Part shown: piece after piece, positions 22,146 through 34,900 of the stretch
Numbering within the stretch: the first letter of the stretch is position 1
How the letters are laid out: each line of letters begins with the position of its first letter
Origin: Caecitellus pseudoparvulus
Taxonomy: Eukaryota > Bigyra: Bicosoecida
Length of the DNA stretch: 64,000 nucleotides
Direction: 5' to 3'
Assembly: GCA_965644315.1 (NCBI GenBank)
Contig: CBFFRQ010000019.1
Coordinates: 186,001 to 250,000, forward strand
Program-made: the position numbers and the translations under genes
Notes under the pieces: model-generated
What the model saw: the letters and a program-made list of their open reading frames with translations, nothing else
What the model was told of the DNA's origin: nothing
Database searches by the model: none

Positions 22146-22800
22146 TTACTTGGCGGAGGCACGGGTGTAGATGCGTGCGTTGCGGGTGTGGACGACAGCC
22201 TTGATCAGGCCCTTGCTCTCCAGCTCATCGATGGCAATGCGGGCCAGAGATCCGGTGATCTTGAGGCGCTCGGAGACGGTGGCGATGGAGATCAGCTTCA
22301 TCTTGGGGATCTCCTTCTCGACCTTGTCGTGAGGGCAGTCCTTGCTGAAGACGACGTGGTTGTTGAGCTTGTCGCGGTTCTTCTCCTTGGACCACTTCTT
22401 CTTCTTGCCCTTGCCACCAGCGGCGGCGGCGCGTGCCTTGGCCTCCTTGGACTTGATCTGCACCTTGGCCTGCGCAGGGAGGAGGGAGTCCGACACGTGT
22501 AGGTGGGCCCCTCCGGACAGTAAACTCGACGCTGGTAGGGGGCTTATCACGCTTCCCACGCTGGCAGGGGGTGGTGCCGACACATGGCGCAGGCTCGCTC
22601 TGTCAGCGGAAATTGACAGCACCCTCAAGGAGTGCCTTGCTCATTCCCGCACGCCAGAGCTCCCCGTGACACTGCAGCACCAATGAAACATGCTACACGA
22701 TAAGGGCCGGGCCAGCCAGGTCCAAAGTTCTGGTTCAAGACACACCCAACGAACCAGCCCTACTGCGCGTGAATATCGGCATGCTGAGAGCACGTACCAT
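22146..22800 (-). CDS. RPS25: 40S ribosomal protein eS25
   Basis: Two exons: 22800..22798 (only the ATG) and 22469..22146, with a 328-nt intron; 108 aa, the plant length. The basic N-terminus '[20 protein letters not shown]' and the winged-helix part '[20 protein letters not shown]' and 'ARIYTRAS' identify eS25, a small-subunit protein near the E site used by some IRESs. The coding frame begins at an acceptor (CTGCGCAG) directly before '[11 protein letters not shown]'. The only convincing upstream start is an ATG followed immediately by a perfect donor, GTACGT, at 22797. The first exon would then be 5' UTR plus the start codon, a common design for ribosomal protein genes. It converges on AC40 with 142 bp between. 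Confidence 0.9.
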
Positions 22801-23187
22801 TGTGACTTTGCTGTCGCAGATTAGCTGCTAGGCAAACACAACAATCCAGCAAATGATTGCTGGTCGTTCCTTGAGTGACTGTGGTGTTGCTCGCAATGAA
22901 AGTGAGCGCGAGGAGGCCACGTTGGGATGCTCTTCAGCTGGGCCATGGAAGATGTTGTACACGAATGATGCAATTATGAGTTTTAGCATCCACACTCCCG
23001 TGCTGCCCCCTTTCGCCACCTCCCAGAAGGGTCGAGCCAGGACGCCTACCGAAGTGCGCCAGTCCGCGGCAAAACACCACACACTCTCCACATCACCGAA
23101 ACTGCAAGTCAAACGGCTGGCGTCTGGGCGCGCTATCCGGTTGTTGGCGTGGTGCTACATATCGCGGAATTTGGTTGCGCCTGCATC
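22801..23187. other. Divergent promoter region between RPS25 and VPS29
   Basis: The 387 bp must hold the RPS25 promoter and 5' UTR and the VPS29 promoter. The plus ORF at 22853-23206 has no recognisable product. Confidence 0.55.
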
Positions 23188-24039
23188 ATGGCGGCAGGCG
23201 ATTTAGGAGAGGTACGTGAGCCCCACGGTGTGACAGGCCGCGGCAGTGCCCTTTTTGCCAAAGAAGATGCATTTTTCCGGGCTGGCCGGGTTAAGCGCCC
23301 ACCCAATCCACCTTCTCTGGGCCGCACGCCGCGCTGGGGTTGCTTGCTCTTCGCAGTATGTGCTAGTGGTGGGCGATTTCCACATCCCCGACCGAGCCAA
23401 CGCCATCCCCGAGCAGTTCAAGGAGTTGCTGAAGCCAGGACGCATGCAGCATGTGCTGTGTACGGGGAACTTGACCGCCCCCGCCCAGATGGAAGCGGTG
23501 ATGGAGCTGGCGCCAAATGTGCACACAGTCCGTGGCGACTGTGATGAGGACGAGACGCTGCCTGAGGAGACTGTCGTGGTCATTGGCAGCTTCCGCATCG
23601 GCCTGTGCCACGGGCACCAAGTGAGCCCTGCCGGCAGCACGCAGGCCTTGGCACACCTCCAGCGGCGCATGGATGTGGACGTGCTTGTGACCGGGCACAC
23701 CCACCAGCACAGCATCGTGGAGTACGAGGTGTGTGGCACCAGCCCAGGCCTTGCGACACCGCAGAGACCCACCAGCCCCGCCATCCTGCTGCACAGAACA
23801 AACTGTTTGTGAACCCTGGGAGTGTGACAGGGGCCTTGTCCCCATCCACAGAGTGCGTGGTGTGCTCGCCGTGCCGCTGCGCTTCCATCACGCAGCTAGC
23901 TAGCTCCCACCGCAGGGACGTCGTGCCTTCCTTCCTCCTCTTTGCCGTCAAAGACAAGACCATCAACGTTTACATTTACCAAGTCGTGGATGGCAAGCGC
24001 ACTGTGACTCAGGCCGAGTTCACCAAGCCTGACGCTTGA
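23188..24039 (+). CDS. VPS29: Retromer subunit VPS29
   Basis: Four exons: 23188..23211, 23357..23728, 23797..23852 and 23916..24039 (introns 145, 68 and 63 nt; donors GTACGT, GTGTGT, GTGCGT); 191 aa, normal length. VPS29 is the metallophosphoesterase-fold subunit that binds VPS35 in the retromer cargo-recycling complex. Landmarks are 'YVLVVGDFHIPDRAN', 'HVLCTGNLTAPAQ', 'VHTVRGDCDEDETLPEE', 'IGLCHGHQVSP' and 'DVDVLVTGHTHQHSI', then 'NKLFVNPGSVTGALS'. The third splice joins 'PSTE|DVVPSFLLF', the conserved tail. As in other VPS29 proteins some metal ligands differ from active phosphatases ('GDFHIP', 'CTGNL' for GNH). The first exon encodes only eight residues. Confidence 0.93.
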
Positions 24040-24223
24040 GCTGCAGGCGGCTGTGTCACCCCCCCCTCAGACACACTGCGCCTAGCCTCACCTCTCGGCA
24101 CAGGCCGGCTAAACCCAAACCAACCGACTGTCTCCTTTGCTTCCAATGCACTTCGTACCGCGCAACTTGCCGTTGCATGGGACCTTGACCAGCCAAAGCA
24201 CCACCTCCACCGCATTTCTGACC

Positions 24224-24811
24224 ATGCCGTCGTCCAGTTTGTCAGAAGATCCGAGGCGGCCTGAGGCCATCACCCGACTGCCGAAGGAGAACATAAACTC
24301 GGATGACATTCCTCCAAGTCTGTATGGCATGGCTAGCATGTTCTTGGGCATGGCAGGTGCGCTGGCAGCGATTTCCGCAGCTATCCACCTGCTTCTTGCT
24401 GTGCCTGCGGCGGTGACGGTGCCTGCACGGGTCCCCCGCAACGCTGTCACAGGATTGCTCATGCGGTACAAGCTCGCTGCATGGCTGGCGCTGTTCGCTT
24501 GCATGGCAAACATCGCCAACATGCGCACGGTGCGTGACACAGGTGGCTGTCCTGGCTATGCAAGGCAGCGCAGACTGCGCCCTTTCCGGCCCCTGCACAG
24601 GTCGAGTGGGACACACGCCAAGTCATCATGAACTTAGTGTGAGTGTTTTGCATTCCACGCGTCGCCTGGGCCTTCAATCGGACTTCCTCGCTCGACACGC
24701 AGCATTTCGCTGATGGGCTTGTTCACCTGTTACTTCACACCGGAGGGCCAGTCGGGACTGGCCTCGCTGCTGGGGCAGTCAAGCGGGTCTGCATCGAGCG
24801 GCGGATCGTAG
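24224..24811 (+). CDS. Asterix / PAT10 (WDR83OS) ER membrane chaperone subunit
   Basis: Four exons: 24224..24356, 24453..24529, 24601..24638 and 24703..24811 (introns 96, 71 and 64 nt; donors GTGCGC, GTGCGT, GTGAGT); 118 aa. Asterix with CCDC47 forms the PAT complex, which shields polar transmembrane helices during membrane protein insertion at the ER. The family start 'DPRRPEAITRLP' is followed by a first membrane helix spliced as 'GMASMFLGMAG|LLMRYKLAAW'. Then come 'LALFACMANIANMRT', 'WDTRQVIMNL' and the last helix 'VISLMGLFTCYFTPE'. Each splice restores a conserved block, which makes the four-exon model convincing. The Gly/Ser-rich tail is not conserved. The stop is only 24 bp from the stop of the convergent ERV1 gene. 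Confidence 0.88.
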
Positions 24812-24835
24812 TCGCCACCCTGCCTGAATGCATTC

Positions 24836-25746
24836 CTATCGCGTCTCACTGCCCCCCTCACTGTCCATCGCAACCTCGCTCTCCTGCCCGAGGCTGGCCC
24901 GCGCGCTCTCGGCCTTCGCTTGCCAGCACTCACTGTGACCTGTGAGCCACCGCTCGTCCAAGGCAGCCATGTTACACGGAAACTGCTCTTTGTCTGCAGC
25001 GCCAGCAAGGGGCGACCGGGTTCAGTGCCGCCGCATGAGCTTGCCCGCGAGGCGCCAGGCGTACCGAGGAAAGAGTTCACTTGATTGTGCAGCTTGCACA
25101 GATACAGCGCAAGCTCTTCCCGCGAGGCGAGACTGCGGGAGGGCACGCGCTCCATGGTGAATCACAATGTCCCCTGCCTCACTGGCAACCCTCAGTTGCG
25201 CGCATGGCAGGCACTTACGTGGGAGGGTGCTTCTCTAGATGCTCCTGCAGGTGTGCTGCACAGTGGCGGCAAGGGTACAGCAGTCCCAGCCCCATGAGGA
25301 TTCCTCGTGCGGCAGCTTGCTCCTTCTCAGTCGGCTGATCCGGATAATGTGCGGCCAGGGAGTGCAGCTGCGGCGAAGGAAGGTAACTGGCGTCGAGTTT
25401 CGCAGCGAAACGCCACCCGGCAAAGCGTCCCCCAAAGCTGCTCAGCACGCACCAGCTGCCACGAATGGAACCCCAGCTCTGCACGATCAGGAGGACACAG
25501 GGACATGTCTGGAACCGGGCCAGCCTGTGCCTCTGCAGCTTCCCTTGGGCTGTCAACTGCCTTAGTCCTCTGCGCTTGGACCTTGGACATCATGGCCAAG
25601 AACTCTTCCTTGCTGCTGCAGGCAGTGCTCGCACAAGCTGTGTACGATCCGCGCTCGCAGACTGCTGCTGATGGCAGTGATAGCAGGGCGAGGCCAGCTG
25701 CGCCCGCTGCGCTTGTCGTCGCACGCCGAAGCCACATTCTTTCCAT
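24836..25746 (-). CDS. ERV1: ERV1/ALR flavin-linked sulfhydryl oxidase
   Basis: Four exons: 25746..25453, 25367..25219, 25132..25065 and 24993..24836 (introns 85, 86 and 71 nt; donors GTGCGT, GTAAGT, GTACGC); 222 aa. The family uses FAD and a CxxC to form disulfides, in mitochondria as the partner of MIA40 in intermembrane-space import. The core reads 'CPPDRAELGFHSWQL|LHSLAAHYPDQP', then 'LYPCRHCAAHLQEHLEK' with the CxxC near residue 131, 'SREELALYLCKLHNQVNSFL' and 'FPCNMAALDERWLTGHSECW'. The N-terminus is basic and then hydrophobic ('WLRRATTSAAGAAGLALLSL'), as for a mitochondrial presequence or anchor. A second ATG lies at 25737. The KNTC1-like gene is transcribed away from it, 236 bp off. 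Confidence 0.9.
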
Positions 25747-25982
25747 TCACGCACAGTCCCGGCCACCAGGCTGCTTCAAGTTGTGACCATGCTGGGCATG
25801 CAGTGCACTCGAAATGGAACAATTGTCCGACCAAGAATTTGATGTTGGGTGCCTTGCGCGCAGCCGACCAGCGTCCATTGCCCCCCCCCCCCAAGGCGCC
25901 GCTGTGTTTGTGTTGCGACGCCAGTGCAGCTGTCAACGGCCTTGGCCTTGTGGGGCTGCCGGGGAACGGCGGATCTTTGGAC

Positions 25983-28900
25983 ATGGAGTTCATCGACCCA
26001 GACACGGACAGCTGGGAAGCGTACATGGCCGATGTGCCAGATGCCTGCCATGGTCTAGAGCTGGAGCCCATCGCAACGGCAAGCTGCGGCGAGCTGGGAG
26101 CCTCAATTTCCGCTGCTGCCATTGCCGTGCAAACTGCTGAAGGAGAGGCAGAGAGAGTCTGTGTGCTGTCTGACAAGCTGGTGTACATCTTAAGTAGCAC
26201 CATTGATGAGGGTATGTCGGCGCAGTCGCTGCGCAGTGTGCAGCAGGGAACATGCATCGACCGCTGCCGTTGCGCAGAGGATGCTGTCACTGCCACATCC
26301 CTCGCGGTGGACCTGGGGGGAGTGCCTTCCGCAGCTGCGTGGAGTCAAGACGGAAGCGTGCTGGCAGTGGGGGACGAAGAGGGCAAGGTTCACTTCCTTT
26401 CAGCGGAGGGCGCCCTGCTCTTCTCGCAAGTGGTATTCAAGGCTGACGGACTGGGCGGCGGCTTCGCCACCCTGGGCTTCCTGACTCCGCCTTCCATCTT
26501 GCAAGCCCAGCCTGAGCTGGTCTTGCTGTCCAAGGCAGGCTCCTTGCTGCGTCTTGGAAACCTGCCGCTGGCCAGTCTGTCCGCTGCCGCCGCTGCAGGA
26601 GACGCGGCATTGCTCCGCACACACAGGCGCAGCATCACGCAGGCTCGAGGGCAAGTTGGCCAGCAACCTGGCGTGGCGCGGGCAGCCTTAATTTGGGCGC
26701 CTGCATGCACTGCAGTCGTCTTGCCAGGAGAGGGTGCGCTTCTTGACATTTGGGGCGTGCGTGATGGCGCCGACAGCGCTGACCTGCTGTGCAGCGCAGG
26801 AGGGCCAGCCGGGGCCGGCAGCCTGGGCGGCCTGGCCGTGGATGGCGGGGGGCGCTTCCTCTTCGCAGGGCTCCAATGTGGAGACATCCTCTTGCTGGAC
26901 ATGGGGGACTTCGTGCGCTCCTCCGCTGTGGACAGGCAGCCCCCCTCGCAAACCCTCAGCGCCCCCGCCTTGCCCGGCGCCACCGACGCGCCCTACAAGC
27001 TGGCGGCCCTCGCAGCCCTGCCACGAGGTGGCAGTGAAGACGAAGAGGGCAGCGATGCAGCTGCCTTGGCCCTGGGGGCCCCAGGCGGTCCCCCGTCCCA
27101 CCTCGTCGTGCTGGTGGCCCTGTTGTCGCAGCACGGCGATCAGCCAGATACTCTCGCTTCTCTACGAGTGCTGCTGGAGGCTGGGGAGGATGGCACCATC
27201 ACGGCGTCTCTCACGCTGGACGCCTTTTGCCGGCTGCCACCCAGCAGCACTGCCCAGCCCGCGCTTCTGGCCCCTCCCACAGCCCTGGCCCGGTACCTGC
27301 TCGTGCTGCAGAGCAAGGCCACGCTGCAGCTGTGGGGAGCAGTGGAGGAGAGCCCACATGCAGCACTGCAACGGCTGCTGGCCGAGGGGGACACTGAGGC
27401 TGCTCAGGCATGGGCACAGCAGCACAGGCTTGAGCCCGGCGAGTTTGCCGCGGTGGAGGCCCAAGTCGTCGCGGACGCCCTTTCTGCAGCGTGCCATGGC
27501 GGCGCGGTCGATCCAGAAGACGAGGCGGAGCAGGTGCGGCGCCTGGCACAGCACCTTGACGCGGTGGAGACTGACCTCGCCCTGGTCGTCCAGCTGTGCA
27601 CGACCGTCTGCGTCACGCAGCAGGTGCACACGGAGAAGCTCCTGCAGTACGCTGCAGCACGGTGCAAGCTGGCGAGGGACGCCTCAGCCACAGGGGCTGG
27701 CTCAGAGCAGGGAGACAGCGTACAGGATCTACTGCAGGCAGTGCAAGAGCAGCAGTACCTCCTGGAGACGTACAAGCGGATGGTGAGCAGCGACGCAGCA
27801 GCTGCCTGCTTCGCACAGCGCCAGGGCACGGCTGCGCCCCCCAGTGACGAGGAAGGTGATGGGGAAGGCGCCTTGTGGCAGGCTGATGCTTGGCACGCAT
27901 TTCGAGACACACCGCTTGTGGACACGGTTGCCAGGCTGTTGGCAGTTGGGGCCATCCCGGCGCTGCAGTTGCTCTGCGTGCGGCACGGTGGGGCACAGGT
28001 GGGCAAGGCGCTGGCCTCTGCAGCGAGCGGGTTGCCACACCTGACCCCCCCCACGGCCATCGTGGCCCTGCTTAAGACGTACGCTGTACCTGTCGCCGAC
28101 GAAGCAGGCGCCGTTGCTCTCTCTCGCCTGGCCATCGCTCGTGCAGTGGCATGGGAGGCACACACGGGGGACCCACAGGCAGCCTTGCAGTGGCTCGCCG
28201 TCGGGTCAGGGGAGGGTGCCGTCGTTGGCGCGCATGCTCCTCAGCAGGCCATCTTGGCAGCGTGCAGCCGCACACAAGGGTGGCAGGCAGCAGGCGAAGC
28301 ATGGAAGGATCTGGGCCTGCAGGAAGTGCTGTGCCAGCCGCCTGACTCTGGCCTCATGTGCGTGCAGGCACCCCCCGGCCTGCCGCGCCTGCGGGCCCTG
28401 CTGCAAGCCCAAGCAAGCCTGCTCTCCACCTTCAACCTGCGGGTGTCCCTGAAGGAGCTGGCGCAGTGCACCCCTGGCGACGTGGTCGTCATGCTGCTGG
28501 ACGTGGAGGAGGACGCGGACAGCCTCCCCACCCATGTGTCTGCAGTGGTGGCCTCCTTCACAACCCAGCACGGGGTGGACCTGGCGGCTTGCTTGACCAA
28601 CTACATCCTGGACCTCACGGGCGCCCTCCAGGAAGTGGAAGACCCGGGGGCCTTGGAGCACCGCATCGTGCAGTGTGTGCGGTCCATCGCCGACCCAGAC
28701 GCACGGGTGGACGCGGCGCTGCAGTACCTCAAAGGTCTCTCCCCACCCTTCTCCCACCACGCAGATGCCGTGATTCGGGAGTGCATTGCAACGCCCTGCG
28801 CGCATGATGAGGCAGTCACGCTTCAACTGCGCCTGATGCATCTGCACTCTTTGTTCGGGCGGTACCCCATCAGCCGGGCAAACCTCAGCTCCACCATGCA

Positions 28901-31900
28901 TGCTCGGCTTGTGCTGGGCTATGTGACCTCCCGCACAGACAAGCCGGGCAGCGTCTTCGATGCCATGTGCTTGTGTGCAGGGTACCCCACCCTGTCATCC
29001 CAAGAGGCCACCTGCGGCCACATCCTGGCCCTTGCCATAGCCCCGCCGCACGAAGGAGAGGTGGCATTTTTGGCACGCCAGAGCCTGCACGACATCGTCT
29101 GCAGCCTGCCACCGCAGACCATGGCCGCTCACCTGCATGATGTGATCAGCGGAGCGGCTTCCACCCCGGAGCCTGGCGCCCCGCTCCTTCGGCGCCAGCT
29201 CGCGGCCCGTGCCGACAGGGCTGTTGCAGCCCTGTTTGCGCCTTTGCGGGCGGCGGCTGCGCTGCATGCTTGGCGCCATGGGCGATGGGAGGACCACGTG
29301 GCCAGCACACCGGAAGAGGACCACCCAGCACACCTGGTGCCGTACCATTTCGCAGGGGCTATGCGCCGCGCCATCGAAGGGCACCTCGCCCCCCCCGCGC
29401 CGCAAGGCGTCTGGCGTGTAGATGTCGAGGCACTGGAAGCTGCCACCCCGGCAGCGCGGCAGGAAGCGTCCCTGGTTTGCAGCGCCATGTTTGACACTGG
29501 TTTGGGCAGTGTGCTGCAGGCCTTCTCACTGCAGCGGGTCGCACATTGTGCTGCTGTGGCGCTGCAAGGCTTGGCAGCTGCCCGCACGAAACACCTGGCA
29601 GCCCTGCAAGCTGCTTTGGGTTTGAGCTCTTCCGTTCCTCCGCCCCCCAGCGCCATTTTGGCACTGCTGAGTGCCCTGGAAGCGCTGATGAAAGCGAGTG
29701 TGGCAGCATCCTCCCCCCCGACCATGTCATTGTTCAACGACGCTTACCTGTGGCAGTGGGATGCCGTGACAGGCTCAGACGCTTGGGCAGCAGCACAGCT
29801 CGACGAGCAAGCTCTTACCGAGCAAGTGACGGCAGCTGGTGGTGGGGAGGAAGTCACGCTGTCTGCCGCCTTGCACAGCCTCTGGAGCGTCTTGTCGTGC
29901 GATACTCTCCTTACGGCCCTCTCTGCCGCCATGACCTTGCGTGGACTGTTGCCCCACCTGGATGCCGCGGCATGGAGCGTCCATGGCCAGGAGGAGGAGC
30001 AGAAAGGACACCTGCTGGGGGTGCCTGTCATTCCTACTTCTCAAATCTGTCTGACACCCCCGTCGCTACAGCTGGACTGCACAGTGGCCGTGTCCACATG
30101 GGCTCAGCAGCACCGGCAGGCGTTCCGCAGGTTGCAGCTCGTCCTGGGGGTGGGGTTGCTTGGCGTACCTGGCTCCGAGGCTTCCGTCCTCCGGCGCCTG
30201 GCACGCGATGTAGAGGCCATCGGCAAGGAGCTTGCCTCCCCGGACGCCCCCCTTCGCTTGCTTTCCCAAGCTGCAGAGGGCCTGGGGCACCACCCCCTGC
30301 TCGTGCAGCTGCAGGCGGCAGATGCTGCCCTTCGCAGTGGCGACTCCAAGGCTGCAATTTGGTGGCTTCGCCACCTTCCGACTGCCACCCCGCGGAACGC
30401 TCTTCGCGCGGCTGCGCTGCAGGTGGCGGACCAGCTTGCTCAGTCTCTGGCCACAATGATGAAGGGCAGCGAGGCAGCTGCCAAGGACCTGGCAGAGGCG
30501 CTGAACGACGTTGGAGACCTGCAGCTGCGGCTGGCTCCATGGGGCTCCCATGACTCCAGCTCAGCCGCACAGTCTGCCTGCCACCTACCTGGCAGTGTGC
30601 TGAGCCACACGGATCAGGGGGAGTATGCCTCTACCCACGTGGCAGTGGCGGCCCCACGCAGACCCCTCACTCTTGCAGCGGACTTGTTCGGAGGCAGCGC
30701 CAGCCCAGCAGCTGGGCTGCCTGCTGCATCACCTCCACTCAGTGTGCCCGGCAGCGATGAAGCAGCAGCGCTAGCAAGTCGGGCCGTGCTGGGGGCAGCT
30801 TGGCAGGCTTCTGGTTCGTCCGTCATCTCAACACTGCCAGCGGTGCAGGCTGCGGGGGCGGCGTCGAGGGCCCTTCTAGCTGGAACACCCTCCGTACCCG
30901 AAGTGCAGGCCTTGGTTGCGCTCCTGCACAAGAATCGCTGCAGCACGCCTGAGCTGCACGTGCAAGCAGCAGGGGCGAGGGTGCCTCCCGTGCGAGAGGC
31001 CATGCAGCGCCTCCTGCACCACACCTTACACAGCGGGCATGTCGATGCTCGGTTGGCTATCTTGGCCCTGTTTGGGGGCTCTGCTCCCCTCGCTATCGAG
31101 GAGTTGCGCTCAGCAGCGACAGGCCGTGGTGGTGCCTTTGCTCGCCTCGCGACGCTGGGGTGCCTTGGTGTTGACCTCGCGGCTGCACTGGGTGATGCAT
31201 CACTGGCAGAGGAGAGCCGCCAGCTCCTCACGAGTGCGCACTGGTGGCAGTTGTTTGCGGGATCTGGCGTGCAAGTGCACCCCGACCGCATGCAAGTTCG
31301 TGTGGGCAGCGGCGACGGCGACGGTTATGCTGCATCTTTACTGCCAGTTGTCTTGCACTTGGCGAAGTTCGAAGTGGAGCAAGTCCAGGGATACTGCAGT
31401 GCCTATGGTGTGCCCGTCAGCACTGCCGCGTGCATCGGCGTTCAGATGCTCCTAGCTCACCCACCCACCCTGGATGCCTGCACCACCAGCGCTTCAGGTG
31501 AACCGCCAGTCATTGCCTCCTGGCACCACCGAGTGCAGAAGCTCGCGAATATTGCTGAGGCTTCACACCTGGCGGAAGCGCTGCAGGCGATCTTCCCCAA
31601 AATCAATGCGGTGGACTACGGGCGACTGCAGCTGGCGCTGACGCTGCTGTGCAGGGCTGACGATACCAACACCGAGGCGGCCTCTACGCTGGAGGTGCTC
31701 AGCGTGATATCCCGGTATGGTGCCGTGGCACTGCAACCTCACCCGGCCGTGCAGGCCGTGCACAGCTCGGGCGCCGCATCCGGGCCATTCTACGGGGCGG
31801 AGGAACTCTCTTTTGCCCCGCCTTCTGCTACAGTGAGCGGGCGATACAAAGTGTGGGTGCAGCAAAACGCCCCCTCTCGCCTCCCGCTGCACGAGCTGCT

Positions 31901-34900
31901 GGAGGAGCCATGGTCTGTCCTCATGCCCCAGTTGACGCCAGCCCGCGTCTCGTCCCTGCTGTCCCTTGCTCTCACCCTGGGGTTGCCGGGGGACGAGCTG
32001 TACCTGCACCTGGCGCGGCGCATGACGCTGGCCCTTGTGAAGCAAACCACGACACGTGCCAGGCGCGCGCAGATTCACAGCGCTGCCACCCTGGCGCTGT
32101 CCCACGTTCAGCACATCGCCACAACCCTCGCTGCGCGGAGCGGCATGGACCCCTGCGGGCCGTGCAGCACTGCTGTCATCTTCCACCATGTCCCCGCGGA
32201 GCTTCTTCCAGCTGGGGCAGTGAGCGAGCCAGCCAGTGCTCCTTCGGCCCCTCTAGGTGACTGGGATTCTACAGGCCTGCCGTCCACCCTTACTCTCCCC
32301 CAGCTCATGCAGCAAGTGGCCGCCATCAGCAATGCTGAAGTGGCGCTGGAGGTGCTGGAGTGGGCCCTGCAGCAGATCCCTAGCGACCGCGTCCAACTGC
32401 TCTCCCTGCACCCCGAGCTGCATGAGGCGCTGTGGGGTGACCCCACCGCGCCAGCAGCAGATCGACAGGCACTTACTGTCCGAGTGGCCATGCCGTGCTC
32501 TGGGGAGGGCGGCCCGCTGCAAGTGCAGCTGACGCTGCCCCTGGACGCAGCCTGCGCTGCGGAGGCTGAGGTGGCAGCCCTGTTCGGCCACACGGCCACC
32601 ACGCTGGGTGTGCTTCACGCTACGCCTGGGACTACCCTCACCACGGCCCGCATGCCTGCGGGGGCGGTGCCCGATGCCCACGCAGCCTTGGACTCTGCCA
32701 CACAGCGCACGCTGTCTCTGGCGCCCTTTCTGCCGCATGGCTGCCTGGCACAGAATGGGGCCGGAACTCCCATCGTCGGCTGCTGCCTCCCCCTTCAAGC
32801 CCCGGCCATGCCAGCTCAGTACGCAGTGCTGGGAGCTGGAGGCCAGCCGGTTCCTGGAGCACCAGTTGTAGACTCAGCATTCTTGGACACTGCAGCGCTG
32901 CCCCCTCCACACGCGCTCCGCCAAGGCCACGAAGTGTACCTGCAGTGCCTGCTGGAGAGCCCAGACGTGACAGAGGATGGGCTCGAAGCGGTGCGCGCGT
33001 ACAACAAACTCCTGGGAGAGGGCGGCAGCGCCGACAGCGCGAAGTTGCCACCGCCCCTCCGACCGTTCTGGAACCATGCGTCTGTCGTGGGCGCACAGGG
33101 CTCCACGTGCAGTGTCTTGCTGGACGAAGAGTCTTCACGTCTTGGCTTGCTGCCGCTGCGGCTGTGCACGGCAAGGGCAGCATGTGGCATCGCAATGCGC
33201 CACAAAAACGACCTGGTAGAGATAGCTGGCAGCGAGGCAGCCCTGATGGCAGACGGTGGGGTTATTGGGGATGCATATGCTGCCCTAATGGAGAGCGTGG
33301 GGCGCATCTTGGAAGAGGCCAGCATGGATGCCTCCCGCATGGGACTGGCCGCGTTGGGGCCGGCAGCCTATGCCATGTTCGTGCCGTTGTTGGAGACGCC
33401 GGGAGACCTTGTAAAGGGCTTGCTGGCAGCACTGGCAGCACCTGCTGCATGTGTCGCGCTGCGAGGCGGAGGCCTAGGGAACGGCGTCGCAGCCATGCCC
33501 TGCCCGGCCAGTGCTGCTGCTGCTACAGCATTCCACACGCCCCTCGGAAGCGGGTGGGAGTTGTTCGAGTTTCTCTTTTGCCTGGCCTCCAAGTACAGTG
33601 ACCTGGGGATGTACTCTGCCAAGGGCAATCTGGTGCAGCGGTGGTTGCTGCGCCCACTGCAGCTGGCGCCCCTGCCGCCTCTGCCGCCTGCCCTGCAGTC
33701 ACTCGAACCCAGCGAAGTAGCAGAGGAACTTAACATTTTGCGAGTGCTGTACGTACTCGATGCCCCAGCACACGTGCCCATGTTGCCCAGTGCTGGCGGC
33801 AAGCCAGATTTGTTGGGTGATCGGAAGGCTGGCGGCACTGTGCTGATTAAGGTCGCGTACATGAAGGATACCAGTCGGGTGAGCTTGAGGGCTCGGGTAC
33901 GCGCGTTGAGTGCGTTGCTGCAATTGCTCCCTCCCCTCCACATCAATGCCCTGTACTCAAAAGGGCTTCCAGCCTTGGGACAGTATTGGCAAGAGTGCAG
34001 CAAGCTCGCCGCGCTGAGGGATGCTCAGGTGCCAGTGGACCTGTTGACGCTGCAAGGCAGTGACCCCCTTCCTTTGGTACGGGGCCTGTGGCGCGACCAT
34101 GGGGCCATGCGCGCTGCCCCCTTGGCACTCCACAAAGTCCTGGCAGACATCCTTTTGGACGCCCGTGTAGAAGATGCTGCGCTGTGGCACACTCTGCTGT
34201 CAAGCATGCAGCGGCGGGGCTGGCACACCCCAGTCCGTCAGCTCCTCTTGCGACTAGCTGAAAGCGGCATGCACCGTAGCTTGGTAGGGGTGGACATGCA
34301 GGGGGTGTGGGACACTGCAATCGCGTGGCCCACCACATGGCTCCGGTCGCGACATGAGGAAGGCCCACCAGTAGCACTGCCTGGAGGCCCAGCTCAAACC
34401 CCATCAGACTTGGTGCACCATGCTGCTGCAGTGCACTTGACTTCTTCGCAGGTGTGGGAGGCGGAGGGTCTCCTCGAGGCGCTGCGCAGCACAGTGCACC
34501 TGCTGTTTGTGAGCCCCTCCCCGCCTGCTGATCTCTCAGCTCTGGTGCAAGAGGTGGCTTCGCTTGGCAGTGTGACGGCTAGCATTGCGCTCAACATGGC
34601 CATGACACCCCTCTCACATTCCACAAAGGCAGGTTTGCTGCAAGACGTGGTGCGCGTGGCTGGCTTCCTTCCTGCCCTGCTTGCAGCGCTGGGCACTGGG
34701 GCTGGCGATGACTTGCCTGGAGCAGCAGCCTCCCCGCTGCCTGCCTTGGTGCGAGAGCTCAGCGCTTCTAAGACCTTGTTGAAAGAGTCCTTGGGCAGTC
34801 GCCAGTGGCTTGCGATCGCCGCTGCACTGGCGAAGTTTTGCGATGACCCTACTCAGCAGAGTGTGGTGCAGGTGCTGCTCGAGTATGGTGCCCCTGCGCA

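Noticed and set aside
22342-22686. 114-codon plus-strand ORF opposite RPS25
   Set aside because: Antisense shadow of the eS25 coding sequence.
25671-25982. Upstream extension of the KNTC1-like frame
   Set aside because: It covers the ERV1 start region on the other strand, includes the C homopolymer and has no propeller-like sequence; the ATG at 25983 is preferred.
34366-34450. Possible in-frame intron near the end of the KNTC1-like gene
   Set aside because: There is a good acceptor-like sequence (CTTCTTCGCAG) but no donor with G at +5 in the right phase; left as coding.
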